A stretch of 64,000 nt of DNA from Sipunculus nudus (GCA_026874595.1 CM049314.1:74104300-74168299); one strand, 5' to 3'; positions 36,080-48,923 are shown, numbered from the stretch's first letter. Notes: generated from the sequence alone by a model not told the origin. A program made the numbers and translations.

Positions 36080-37570
36080 TGGAACCCTTATATGTGCACC
36101 GTGACACTCACCCCCTAGTAAAGCATCCGATGACTCTAGGGTAATTGCAGCATGAACCAATGGTGCCCTGCGCATCCTGCCCAACACTGTAACAGATGTG
36201 CTGGATGGGATTTTCACAGGTTTACGGCGAGCCAGTTTAACCTGTCCCATTTTACCCTCCTTTCTCGGTAAAACACTAAAAGCTGTGTTCCACTGGTGAG
36301 GAATGACATCTGTGTCATCTTTAAAAAGCTGTATCACATTAGACCCGAGGATAACGGGAACATGGTGGTTGTACTCCGTATCCTGAGCTACTAGAATTGG
36401 CAGTTCTACATTTCCTTCCAGAAAGGGAACGCTGACACATGTTTCCACATACCCTTTAAACGGTTGGTGGTGTCCGCCTGCTGAATAAACCTCAATGCCC
36501 AATCCGTCGAGGGAATGGAGATGGAGATGTGGTAAATGCTTGTACAAAAACTCTCAGATACGGTAGTTACCATAGATCCTGTGTCAACTAAGCCGGTGCA
36601 TTCTGTTCCTTCCACTCTGATGGGTACTTCATTGGTACAAACAACTATCTTTTCTCTGTAGACTTTGGGGGTGACTGTCTAGTTGAAGGCCTGCTTCTTC
36701 CTCCGCGGAAGAGGCCAATACCTGTTTCCCTGTTGTCTATCTTGTCTACTGTATCCAGGCCTTCCTCTGTATGAGGCATCAACAGGGGGCTGATTCGGGT
36801 TTGTTTGATTGTACATCTCCTGACTATTGTACATGGGCCAACCTCGGTATAAAGCCTCCCCAGGTGATGGATTATCTAGTCGTCGCTCTATCATATCCAG
36901 CCTGTGTAGAAGTTTGGTCATTTTACCGTCAGTAGCAGAATGTCTCTCTTCTGTGAGTCATTTTTCTAGCGAATCAAGGCGACTCAGGATCCTCTGAATG
37001 TCTGAGTGCTGTGGCTGTGTCTGTTGCTGGAGCTGTTTTCTTAAATTGCTTCCCTGCTGTTGGCTGTCCCTTGAGCTCTTGTTCGACTGCTCTAACTTCC
37101 TGTCTCAGTTCATCGAAACTTCGACACGCATCGTATTTGTGCCTTGTCGCATTTTTCAGTCTCTCCTCTCGTAGACCTGTCCAAAACCGAATCTTAATCA
37201 AATCATCGGTGAACCTCAATCCAGGAAGTCCCTTCTCTCTGGCTTGATGCAAGATTTCCTCCAACCGGCATCCCCATGCTGCAACAGATTCCCCCTCTTC
37301 TTGAGACTGAGTGTAGAATTTCTGCAGCAAAGCCTCTCCTGTGATGACTGTAAATACCATCCATCTTGTCGACTATCTGATTTACCGTGGCCCCTTCCCC
37401 GAGCTGTAGTAACATCTTGGCCGTCTGCCATTTCAAAGACCTTCGGACTGCCTAAGTGATCACTGGCTCTGGGTGGATGGCATCTCGTTGTAGACATTTC
37501 ACCTCGTTCCGCCAAACATCAAAGGACACCTTTCCCTTTGGCACTTGGATCTCCCCTGAGTAGAGGGATA
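36080..37570 (-). mobile_element. Ty3/Gypsy fossil, gag and protease part
   Basis: Reverse-strand gag-like capsid region (about 37560-36960, with GEALLQKFYTQSQEEGESVA and ATRHKYDACRSFDELRQEV), a region before the protease (about 36920-36680) and an aspartic protease region with a DTGSMVTTV signature near 36590, continuing to about 36080. RT, RNase H and integrase are not present. It is broken, with several breaks, and has no LTR recognised. It is the same family as 38310-40855 but in the opposite orientation. Confidence 0.8.
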
Positions 37571-38305
37571 TCCTGGGAAGTTGTGTGTAGGAGAAAGCTG
37601 TAAAGTTAAATGACTGTTCTGCCATATGAGGTGAAGAAACACACGGAACAGTCTTCTCAGACTTTACTGCACCTTCATTTTAAGCTCTACCTGTCTTTGA
37701 ACAGTAAATTTCCCAGAACTTTCAAAGTACCTAGCCTTTTTCTCAAGTCATCTTCAGACAATTCATGTTCGCCTGAAGATTCACTCCCAGTTTAAAATTT
37801 TCTTGTGACATTGTTTTGTTATTATTATACTATTCTCAAGAGAATATAAGGTAAATCATTAAATAAACAGTCGTGTACTTTCAGTAATCAGGATAGTATG
37901 AACGCTATACGGTTCTCAATTACACAGACATCAATTTGTCTGATAGCGTAAATGAATTACATGTGAGTATGAAAGTAAAGCAACATCCCAAAAATACTCT
38001 AGTCAAACTCATGGAGTACAAACAGTAACACAGTTACAAACAGCTACCTCAGCAGCAATTTTTGTTGTCAAAGTGATTACCTTCTCAGATATTTGACCAA
38101 CATCTGAGATATCAAGTACATGGACAACATTTTAAATTCAACGGAAAACCATATATGAATTTGATCAAACACCTATGTGTCGGATCAAAATGCAGTGCTT
38201 ACAAATTCATAAAAATTATTACCAGTACCCAGTGTACTTGTACTTAACCAACTACAGTTAGCACCAATCAGCTGTACTGAAAGTATTGACAGTAGCACAA
38301 TACTG
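37571..38305. other. Spacer between two opposed Gypsy fossils
   Basis: No gene was seen. It could hold leader sequence of either fossil. No clear inverted similarity across the spacer was recognised. Confidence 0.35.
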
Positions 38306-40855
38306 GCATGCAAAAAGATGACTTGGAAAAAAGTCGACAAGATGGATGGTATTTACAGTCATCACAGGAGAGGCTTTGCTGCAGAAATTCTACACTCAGT
38401 CGCAAGAAGAGGGGGAATCTGTTGCAGCATGGGGATGCCGGTTGGAGGAAATCTTGCATCAAGCCAGAGAGAAGGGACTTCCTGGATTGAGGTTCACCGA
38501 TGATTTGATTAAGATTCGGTTTTAGACAGGTCTACGAGAGGAGAGACTGAAAAATGCGACAAGGCACAAATACGATGCGTGTCGAAGTTTCGATGAACTG
38601 AGACGGGAAGTTAGAGCAGTCAAACAAGAGCTCAAGGGACAGCCAACAGCAGGGAAGCAATTTAAGAAAACACAGCTCCAGCAACAGACACAGCCACAGC
38701 ACTCAGACATTCAGAGGATCCTGAGTCGCCTTGATTCGCTAGAAAAATGACTCACAGAAGAGAGACATTCTGCTACTGACGGTAAAATGACCAAACTTCT
38801 TCACAGACTGGATATGATAGAGCGATGACTAGATAATCCATCACCTGGGGAGGCTTTATACCGAGGTTGGCCCATGTACAATAGTCAGGAGATGTACAAT
38901 CAAACAAACCCGAATCAGCCCCCTGTTGATGCCTCATACAGAGGAAGGCCTGGATACAGTAGACAAGATAGACAACAGGGAAACAGGTATTGGACTCTTC
39001 CGCGGGGGGAGTAGCAGGCCTTCAACTAGACAGTCACCCCCAAAGTCTACACTTACTCAGGGAAAAGATGGTTGTTTGTTCCAATGAAGTACCCATCAGA
39101 GTGGAAGGAACATAATGCACCGGCTTAGTTGACACAGGATCTATGGTAACAACCGTATCTGAGAGTTTTTGTACAAGACAGTTACCACATCTCCATCTCC
39201 ATTCCCTCGACGGATTGGGCATTGAGGTTTATTCAGCAGGCAGACACCACCAACCGTTAAAAGGGTATGTGGAAACATGTGTCAGCGTCCCCTTTCTGGA
39301 AAGAAATGTAGAACTGCCAATTCTAGTAGCTCAGGATACGGAGTACAACCACCATGTTCCCGTTATCCTTTGGACTAATACAGCTTTTTAAAGATCATAC
39401 AAATGATAAGCACACATATGTCATTCCTCACCAGTGGAACACAGCTTTCAGTGTTTTACCGAGAAAGGACGGTAGAATGGGAAAGTAAAACTGGCTCCCC
39501 GTAAACCTGTGAAAATTCCATCCAACACAACCATTACAGTGTGGGACAGGATGCGCAGGGCACTATTGGTTTATGCTGCAATTACCCTAGAGTCATCGGA
39601 TGCTTTACCGGGGGAGTGACAGTTTGCCCACGTGTTGTACACATCAAACAACAGAAAACAACATACAAGATTATAGTTCAGATTTGTAACATGTCAGCAA
39701 AGGAACAGATCATCAGGCCAAACATTCAGTTATGTGAACTGCAAGCAGTGTCAGTCATTGTCAGACCCGGTAACCTTAATAGTAACATTCCTGTACAGCC
39801 AGCAGAGGTCGCTGTTGACAAGTTTGTGTTCAGCTTGGATCCAGAACTTTTTACTGAGGAGCAACGCCAGCAGGTGAATGCATTGCTGAATAAATGGGCC
39901 TGCGTGTTTGCAAAGACCAAAACAGAACTAAGTCGGACCAACACAGTGGTACATGAAATACACCTGACCGACAATACTCCGTGTAAACAACCACATCGCC
40001 GGATTCCACCTGCATTGTACGATGAAGTCAGAAACCATATGCGAGAAATGTTGGAAACCAAAAGCTGAAACCAAACAGTCTGTCGAGTTCATAACAAAAT
40101 AAAAGCTTGAATTCGCGTACAATACAGCATCACAGGTATCAAGCAGTACTGGCGAGAGGTATAAAAGTTATTATGACAGGACAGTAACCCCACAAGATCT
40201 GAAACCTTGTGATCGCGTCCTTGTTCAAAATGTTGGGTCAAAGGGTCGTCAGAAATTAGCAGACAAATGGGCCAGAGATGTATATATCTTGGAGCAACCA
40301 AATCTTGAAGTCCCAGTGTTTACGGTGCAGCGAGAGGATTGGACTGGCCAAACAAAAACGTTGCATAGAAATATGCTGTTAAAATTCGAACTACCAGTAC
40401 ACATACCCGAAGACAAGAGACCATCGAAAATCCAGAGTAAGCACAGTACGTTATCGCACAAGCAAAAACCAGACCATGGTGATGAATCAGACAACTCGGA
40501 CGATGACCCAAACGACTTGATTCTAGTCGTACCGAGGAGACAGCCTGCCATAGCATCAGATCCGGAAAAGGTACAGGCTCTTACAGATCCTGAAAGTCAC
40601 TGTGATCATGACGTAGGTGTCGAAGAGTCCCTGGACAGTATTTCGGATAATACCGATGCAGTTGACCTAGATCCCATTCCTGAGGCCGATCCGATAGGAC
40701 AGGAAGTACAACAAAGCCAACCGCATAAAGAATCATCTCAGGATTCAGGGCGACCCTCTATTAGAACAAGGAAACCTGTGCAAAGATTTCAATCGCATCA
40801 TTTTGCACATAACGCAAACAGACCTAATTTCGTAAATTCAACAACAAATTAGGTT
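38306..40855 (+). mobile_element. Ty3/Gypsy fossil, gag, protease and tail
   Basis: Forward-strand copy of the family at 36.1-37.6 kb: capsid region (about 38330-38750), protease region with DTGSMVTTV (about 39130-39260), the segment leading into RT (about 39600-40065) and the tail that follows integrase (about 40130-40850, including RTRKPVQRFQSHHF). Most of RT, RNase H and integrase is absent. It is broken, with more than five breaks, and no LTR was recognised. Confidence 0.8.
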
Positions 40856-41015
40856 CCAATAGCACATGATAAGAAAAGGATGACCGCTTTTGCGTTAACT
40901 CCTGTGACATATGTATAATTCGTTGAATATCTATGTAACACTACATGTGTAATATATGTGAATATATATTTAAAAGTGAACATTACTGTAGAGATACGTT
41001 TAAAGGGAAGCTCTT

Positions 41016-41132
41016 TTTAGCGAACCTGTGAGCTTATGCGATGGTGCGGCGTCATCCGTCGTGCGTTGTGCGTCGTCTGTATGTTAACCATACCTATCTC
41101 AAAAACGGCAGGAGCTAGCATCACCAATTTTT
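41016..41132 (+). repeat. Family C start fragment
   Basis: TTTTTAGCGAACCTGTGAGC, then TTATGCGATGGTGC and a CGTC-rich tract, then CTCAAAAACGGCAGGAGC. It matches 10816-10930 and breaks off where family B begins. Confidence 0.75.
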
Positions 41133-44100
41133 AGCTCAGCTGACTGAAAGTCATCTGAGCTATAGCGATCACTCTTTGTCCGTCGTCCGTCTGTCCGTCT
41201 GTCCGTCCGTTAACCAGGCACAAATCGTAACCGCTGGACCTAGAACCTTGTAACTTGGCATTCTGAGAGGTCCATGAAAAATCTCCTTGGAAACCAGAAA
41301 ATTAGGTCTCTGTTACCCATATCCTTCGAGCTATGGGGCCCCAAAGTACCCCCCCAGAAAAGTCCAAAATTTCATACAAAAACTTCAATATCTCATTAAC
41401 TACTTGACTGATGGTCATGATTTTTGGCATACATATTGATCATGAGAGGTTCCATCAGTTCCTGAAGACTGGTGGCGCCACCTGTATTGTTCGATTTTTT
41501 ACGATTTTTTCCTCTATTTTTGAGACCTTTAAGGATGCTGTCATCTGTTAGCATGGCACAAATCGTAACGACTGGACCTAGAATCTTCATTCTTGACACA
41601 CTGAGAGGTCCATGAAAAATATCCTTGGAAACCAGAAATTAGGTCTCTGTTACCCATATCCTTCGAGCTATGGGGCCCCAAAGTACCCCCCCCCCCAGAG
41701 TAGTCAAAAATTTCATACAAAAACTTCAATATCTCAATAACTACATCACTGATGGTCATGATTTTTGGCATACATATTGATTATGAAATGTTCCATCAGT
41801 TCCTGCAGACTTGTGGCGCCACCTGTATTGTTTGATTTTTTACGATTTTTTCCTCTGTTTTTGAGACCTTTAAGGATGCTGTCATCTGTTAACGTGGCAC
41901 AAATCATAACGACTGGACCTAGAATCTTCATTCACGACACACTGAGAGACCTATGAAAAGTCTCCATGGAAACCAAAATTAGGTCTCTGCTACCCATTTT
42001 CTTCGAGCTATGGAGCCCTAACGTACCCCCAAGAAAAGTAAAAAATTTCATACAAAAACTTCAATATCTCATTAACTACTTGAATGATGGTCATGATTTG
42101 TGGCATAACTATTGATCATGAGATGTGTCATCTGTTCCTGCAGACTGGTGGCACCACCTGTATCGTTCGATTTTTTACGATTTTTTCCTCTATTTTTGAG
42201 ACCTTTAAGGATGCTGTCATCTGTTAGCATGGCACAAATCGTAACGACTGGACCTAGAATCTTCATTCTCAACACACTAGAAGACCTATGAAAAGTCTCC
42301 ATGGAAACCAGAAATTAGGTCTCTGTTACCCATATCCTATGAGCTATGGGGCCCCAAAGTACCCCCCCAGAGTAGTCAAAAATTTCATACAAAAACTTCA
42401 ATATCTCAATAACTACATCACTGATGTTCATGATTTTTGGCATACATATTGATTATGAGATGTTCCATCAGTTCCTGCAGACTGGTGGCGCCACCTATAT
42501 TGTTTGATTTTTTTACGATTTCTTCTTCTATTTTTGAGACCTTTAAGGATGCTGTCATCTGTTAGCATGGCACAAATCGTAACGACTGGCCCTAGAATCT
42601 TCATTCTCAATACACTGAGAGACCTATGAAAAGTCTCCATGGAAACCAGAAATTAGGTCTCTGTTACCCATATCCTTTGAGCTATGGGGCCCCAAAGTAC
42701 CCCTCAGAGTAGTCAAAAATTTCATACAAAAACTTCAATATCTCAATAACTACATCACTGATGGTCATGATTTGTGGCATAACTATTGATCAAGAGGTGT
42801 TCCATCAGTTCCTGCAGACTGGTGGCACAACCTGTATTTGTTCGGGCACAAATCATAAAAACTGGACCTAGAATCTTCATTCTTGACACACAGGGAGACC
42901 CATGAAAATTCTCCATGGAAACCTGAAATTAGGTCTCTGTTACCCATATTCTTTAGGCTGTATGGCTCCAAAATACCCCCCAGAATAATGGAAAATTTGA
43001 TACAAAAAGTGCAGTATCTCAATAACTACAACACTGATGGTCATGATTTTTGCATACATATTGATCATGAGCTGTTCCATCAGTTTCTGCAGAGAGGGTG
43101 CGCCACCTCTATTTTTTTTCAAATTTTTACGAATTTTTTTTCTCTTTTTTCGAGACCTTTGAAGATGTGGTTATCTATCAAGAGGGTACAAATTGCAACA
43201 ACTGGACCTAGAAACTTCATTCTTGTCATGCAAGGAGGCCCATGAAGAGTGCCTGTGGAAACTTGAAATTAGGTCTCTGTTACCCATATCCTTCAAGCTA
43301 TAGGACTTTGAAGTATCCCTCAGAATAATGGACAATTTGATACAAAAGCTGAAGTATCTGAACAACTAATATGGAGATCATCATGATTCTTTGCATGGAT
43401 ATTGACCATTAAGTGTTTTTAGCTCAGCTGACTGTAAGTCATCTGAAGTATCCCTCAGAATAATGGACAATTTGATACAAAAGCTCAAGTATCTAAACAA
43501 CTATTGCAGTGATCACCATGATTCTTTGCATGGATATTGATCATGGAATGTGTCATCAGTTTCTGCAGTATGGTGGCGCCACCTGTATTTTTTTATTTTT
43601 ACGAATTTTTTTCTCTATTTTTGAGACCTCATAAGATGCGGTCATCTGTTAACATGGCACAAAACGTAACAACTGGACGTAGAATCTTCTCTCTTGACAT
43701 GCTGAGAGGCCCATGAAAAGTTTCCTTAAAAACTTGAAATTAGGTCTCTGTTACCCATAACCTCTGAGCTATGGGGCTCCGAAGTACCCCCCAGAATAAT
43801 GGAAAATTTGATACAAAAGCTCAAGTATCTGAACAATTATTATATTGATCACCATGATTCTTTGCATGGATATTGATCATGAAATGTTTCATCAGTTTCT
43901 GCATTCTGGTGGCGCCACCTGTATTTTTCAATTTTTAGCTCAGCTGACTAAAAGTCATCTGAGCTGTAGGGATCACCTTTTGTCCGTCGTCCGTCCGGCC
44001 ATCCAGGCGTCTGTCTGTTAACAGGGCACAAATCGTAACCGCTAGACTGGGAATCTTCATACTTAAAATCCTGGGAGGTCTATGGAAAGTCTCCTTGTAA

Positions 44101-45130
44101 ACCTGAAATTAGGTCACTGTGACCTATATTCTTCGAGCTATGGGGTTCTGAAGTACCCCCCAGAATAAAGCAAAATTTAATACGAAAGCTCAAGTATCTG
44201 AACAACTAATGCATTAATAACCATGTTTTTTTGCATGGATATTGATCATGGAGTGTTTCATCAATTTCTGGAGATTGGTGGCGCCACCTATATTTTTTTT
44301 ATTTTTTACGATTTTTTTTCTCTACTTTTGTGATCTTTAAACATTTGGTCATCTGTAAACAGGGCACAAATCATAATGACTGGACCTAGAATCTTCTGTC
44401 CTCACCTCCAGGGAAGCCCATAAAAGGTCTACATGGAAACCCGAAATAAGGTCCCTGTTACCCATATTCTGTGAGCTATGGGGCTCTGAAGTTTCCCCAG
44501 AATAAAGATTTGGTCATATATTAACAGGGCACAAATCATAATGACTGGACCTAGAATCTTCTGTCCTCACCTCAAGGGAAGCCCATAAAAGGTCTACATG
44601 GAAACCCGAAATAAGGTCCCTGTTACCCATATCCTTCATGCTCTGGGGCTCCGAAGTACTCCCCAGAATAAAGATTTGGTCATCTGTTAACAGAGCACAA
44701 ATTATAATGACTTGACCTAGAATCTCCTTTCTTGATATGCTGGGAGGCCCCTGAAAAGTCTCCTTGTGCACCTGAAATTACATCTCTGTTACCCATATCC
44801 TTCATCCTATGCGGCTTTGAAATACCCCCCAGAATAAACATTTGGATTTGTTAACAGGGCACAAATCATAATAACTGGACCTAGAATTTTATTTTTTGAC
44901 ATACTGGGAGACCCCTGAAAAGTCATCTTGTAAACCTTGAAAATAGGTGTCTGTTACCCATATCCTTCATGCTACAGAGCTCCATAGTACCCCAATGAAT
45001 ATTGGATGATTTTATACAAAAGGTCAAGTTTGGAAAAAGTATTTCATTCAAATTTGACATTCAGATGATAAAATTACTTTTGTCAATGTCTTCCTGGTCA
45101 GCTGAGCGTCATGACCCCTGGGTCACTTGT
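41131..45130 (+). repeat. Family B tandem-repeat element
   Basis: Starts TTTTTAGCTCAGCTGACTGA with an inverted partner (AAGTCATCTGAGCTATAG), then a CCGTCTGTCCGTC tract. Repeats of about 338 bp follow, each with GGCACAAATCGTAACGACTG, ACCTAGAATCTTCATTC, AATTAGGTCTCTGTTACCC, GAGCTATGGGG and usually GGTGGCGCCACCTGTATT. Landmarks lie near 41217, 41557, 41898, 42234 and 42572, with diverged units to 44900. Internal restarts of the TTTAGCTCAGCTGAC head occur near 43418 and 43936, so several copies are nested or joined. The end resembles CAGCTGAGCGTCATGACC near 45097-45115. Short open frames here recur with the unit and are not genes. Confidence 0.8.
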
Positions 45131-45194
45131 TTTGCAAATAATCAGTCATCCAAAAAACTATATCGGATTTTGTTTATTTTTTTTCCAACTGCAT

Positions 45195-46110
45195 TTTCTT
45201 GGATTTTATAGGGAAAAGGCTTAAAAAGCTTTAAAAATCTTCATCTCCGAAACCGTCCAGCCAAATTGTCCAATATTTCACAGAAATGATCCCTGGAACA
45301 ATCTTTCTCAAGTTTGTTCGAATGGTTCCAGTTCAGAGATTTTTGGCTGAGTTACAGGAGATTTAACTTTGTTAATTGTGCAAAAAAGCCTATTAAAATT
45401 TAAATCTCAGAAACGGCTGGACCAATCATCACCAAATTTTATGACAATGTTGGTCACATAGGTCATATCTGAAATTGAGGTGTTGGTGCCGCCACCTGCA
45501 TCGACCTTTTTAGTACGGGGTCATCAGTGCCTGTATCACACTTAGGGCTACACAAAACTTCTCCTCTGAAACCATACGGCCCAAATGTTTAATATTGCAC
45601 AGAAATGATTCTAGGGTAGTCCTTTCTGAAGTTTGTTCAAATGGTCTTTTTTGTGACTTTTGGCTAAGTTATGGGAAACTGAATTTAGTCATATGCCATA
45701 ACAGCCCATTTTAGCTCAGTGGCTACAAAGATCTCCTTTTCAAAAGCCACTGGGCCAAATTCCTAAATCTTACACATGAATTTTAATCAGATGTTGATAA
45801 TTCAAATTTGTTCAAATGGTTTTGGTTTAGTGCTTTTTGGTTGAGTTACGGGAAGCTGAACTTAGCCAGTTTGCTGTATCTTCTTATATGAGTTATAAAC
45901 ATGCGAAACGTTTTTCGACTGATGCCACTGAAGCCAGTTTGTTTAATATTTTACAAGAATATTCCCTACAATAATTCTTATAATAATTGTCATTAATGGT
46001 TCCACATGAATGATTTTTGGCTGAATTATGGAGATTGAATTGAGTCATTTTACCATATATGTTCGCTGTGCTATGTTGTTACATCTAGCCTGGCACCAGT
46101 TTATCAGCAT
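45195..46110 (+). repeat. Family C body
   Basis: Matches 11000-11340: TTAAAAAGCTTTAAAAATCT, CCAAATTGTCCAATATTTCA, GGTTCCAGTTCAGAGATTTT and TCTCAGAAACGGCTGGACCA, up to a variant of the palindrome (GGTGCCGCCACC). Three or four further diverged sub-repeats follow (45550-46080) with GGCTAAGTTA or GGTTGAGTTA tracts. Confidence 0.7.
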
Positions 46111-46619
46111 CTATTACATCATGCCACTAGACATTTAGATTTCAGGTTATCTTTGGTTATTATTGACAAGAAAGTTTTTTTAAAAGCTTTTAAAAAATTT
46201 AGATTTATGATTAAAGTTATACATCATACCAGGCAATGTTACAATCATGGATATTAAGTTATCTGTGGCTCTATAAAGACAACTGTACGTGGATTATAAA
46301 TTATTGGTATCCCTACTCAACTTAATTCAAGAATTTGCCATCAATGAGATATGTCTGTATTTTAATTTTGCATTCAGTATGCATCCGTAATAATTTTTCA
46401 TATATTCCTGATATCTTTTTTTATAAAAATTCAGCAGAAAAGCATTTTGTATTGGGAAAATAAATTTCAAAGTTATTTCAAGTAGGGACCACTTTTGTGT
46501 ACAGATGGCAGCACTTGGTTTACCATTGCAATATTGCCAGTGCCTGGATGTTGGCTATTAATTAGCCAAGATGATGTCAGCTTTATAAATAGTTTTGGCA
46601 CAGTGCCTGGATTGGAAGA

Positions 46620-46870
46620 AGTGCAGCCAGGTATAGGTCAAGAGTTCACTCAGTAGCTGCATTCTATTTAAAGCTTTGGCAGACTGCTCACTGCATCATA
46701 TTTGGCACCGAAGTTCAGCCTGAATCTATTTATAGCTTTGGCAGACTGCCAACTGTGTCAGATTATGCAACAGGTCAAGAGTTCACTCAGTGCAGCCAGG
46801 TACAAGCAAAAGTTCACTCAGTCTAGCCAGGTGCAGGTCAAGAGTTCCCTCAGTGCAGTAGCTTGAGGCA
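46620..46870 (+). repeat. Short degenerate repeats, GTCAAGAGTTCACTCAGTGCA type
   Basis: The tract GGTCAAGAGTTCACTCAGT, usually followed by GCAGCCAGGT, recurs four times or more in about 250 bp. A related tract sits at 11528-11560, left of the giant array. It is probably the end module of family C or an associated element. Confidence 0.6.
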
Positions 46871-46959
46871 GCAATTTGTCACAGGTCACTCGAGGGCAAC
46901 TGCCTTACTCACCTAAGCCTTGTCATCCCAGTGCATCAAACTCTGGGGAAGTTTGATGT

Positions 46960-47285
46960 ATTGGACTAATATTTTGACCTTTCTATGCGTCTTTGATGGT
47001 ATTCTCATTAACAAGACAGGTGGTGCCACCTACATTGACTTTTGCAGTGTATGCACCTGCTTATTTCTACAGAGGAATTTGATACATCAGCCTAAAATTG
47101 GGCATGTTTATACATATCGGGTAGCTTTATAGTGTACAAGACCGGTGGGGCCACCTACAATAATTTTTGCACAGTGTATGTCGCTGCCTATTTCACAGGA
47201 GGGGTTTGACATATCAGTCTGACATTGGACATATTTATATATCTCTTCCTTGTATATAAGACTGATGGTGCCAGCTACAATCATT
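46960..47285 (+). repeat. Diverged half-units of the GGTGGCGCCACC module
   Basis: Three diverged half-units end in GGTGGTGCCACCTACATTG, GGTGGGGCCACCTACAAT and GATGGTGCCAGCTACAAT. They directly precede the hairpin of the next family A copy. Confidence 0.65.
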
Positions 47286-48923
47286 GTATCCGCCAAAACA
47301 GAGTTTTTCGGATACTATTTTTTCAGTCGGACGCCGACGCTGCCGCCATCGCCACATAGGTTCCCGGAGAACTCCTCCATAACCACTGGGCAGAATTTTT
47401 TATTAAATTCAGAATTATGATCGGTCACATGTGAACTGCTGCGCCTGTTTGATCTCTGACCTTTCCTCTCTGCCCAGCGTCCATTTGTGAGTGTGTTTCC
47501 ACACATAAACCCACATATCTTGGGAACTGTTGGACCGATCAGGCTAAAAATTTTGCACAAATGTAGCCCTTTGATAGCTTTATAAAGTACACTAAAAATG
47601 GTGGCGCCACCTGCAACCATTTTTGCACAGCGTTGATCTGTTCATCTGCTTTTGGATAAAATTACTCATATATCAGCAGTAGTTTGACTTTTCCACCTGA
47701 AATTTTGCAGGTTTATTACATCCTGGACAGCTTTCTCAATTTTACGACAGGTAGCGCCATCTACATATACGTTTACTCTGCAGACATCCAAGTTCATATC
47801 TCGGGAACCGTTTGACTGATTGGTCCAAAATTTTGCTTTTGCGTGTGTATAGATCTTACATAGCTCTTCATCATAGGCAAAAGTGGTGGCGCCACCTGCA
47901 ACCACTTATGCACAGCGTCCATCTGTTCATCTGCCTGGGGATAAAATCACTCATATCTCAGCAGTGGTCTGACTTATCCACCTAAAATTTTGCAGGTTTA
48001 TACATCATGGACAGCTCTCTGGATTTTATAACAGGTGGCGCCACCTACATTCAGGTTTATTCTGCAGACATCCAAGCTCATATCTCTGGGACCGTTTGAC
48101 CGATTGGGCCAAAATTTTGCATGTGTATAGATCTCAAATAGCTCTTCATCATAAGCAAAACTGGTGGCGCCACCTGCAACCATTTATGCACAGCGTCCAT
48201 CTGTTCATTTGCTTAAGATAAAATCATTCATATCTCAGCAGTGGTTTTAATTATCCACCTGAAATTTTGCAGATTTATACTTCCTGGACAGCTTTCTCGA
48301 TTTTATGACAGGTGGCGCCACCTACATTCACGATTATTCTGCAGACATCCATGCTCATATCTCAGGAACCGTTTGACTGATTTTGCCAAAATTTTGCATG
48401 TGTATAGATCTCACATAGCTCTTCATTATAGGCAAAAGTGGTGACGCCACCTGCAACCACTTATGCACAGCATTCATCTGTTCAACTGCCTTGGGATAAA
48501 ATCACTCATATCTCAGCAGTGGTTTGACTTATCCACTTGAAATTTGGCAGGTTTACATATCCTGGACAATTTCCTCGATTTTATGACAGGTGGCACCACC
48601 TACATTCACATTTACACTGCAGACATCCATGCTAATATGCAACACACCTCACTCTATTCCCATTGCCACTTAATCCATGCCTCACTTCAACTGTCCCTTT
48701 CTGATTTCTGCAGATACATATAGTCGCTTGTCGACTACCCATATTCTTGTTTTAAAATGTCCTAGTCTGAAACTTGCAGGTCCGAAAGGCCATTTTGCTA
48801 TAATCATAATGACTAAGGTAGATATGCAGGACTTAAGAGGATCAATATTAAATTTTAAAAGTAAACCTCCATTCATACACCCAATCTTTGCACAGGTTCG
48901 CATTAGACCTATAGGCCTTGTTT
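47286..48923 (+). repeat. Family A element, short and apparently near-complete copy
   Basis: Begins with the hairpin GTATCCGCCAAAAC paired with TTTTTCGGATAC (47286-47315). After it come GGTCACATGTGAACTGCTG, CCTTTCCTCTCTGCCCAGCG, about four 278 bp units with well-kept GGTGGCGCCACC motifs, the block CTACCCATATTCTTG, and the right terminus GGTTCGCATTAGACC then GGCCTTGTTT. It is non-coding. This copy shows the element's layout with few repeats, in contrast to about 37 in the 11.7-22.7 kb copy. Confidence 0.8.
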
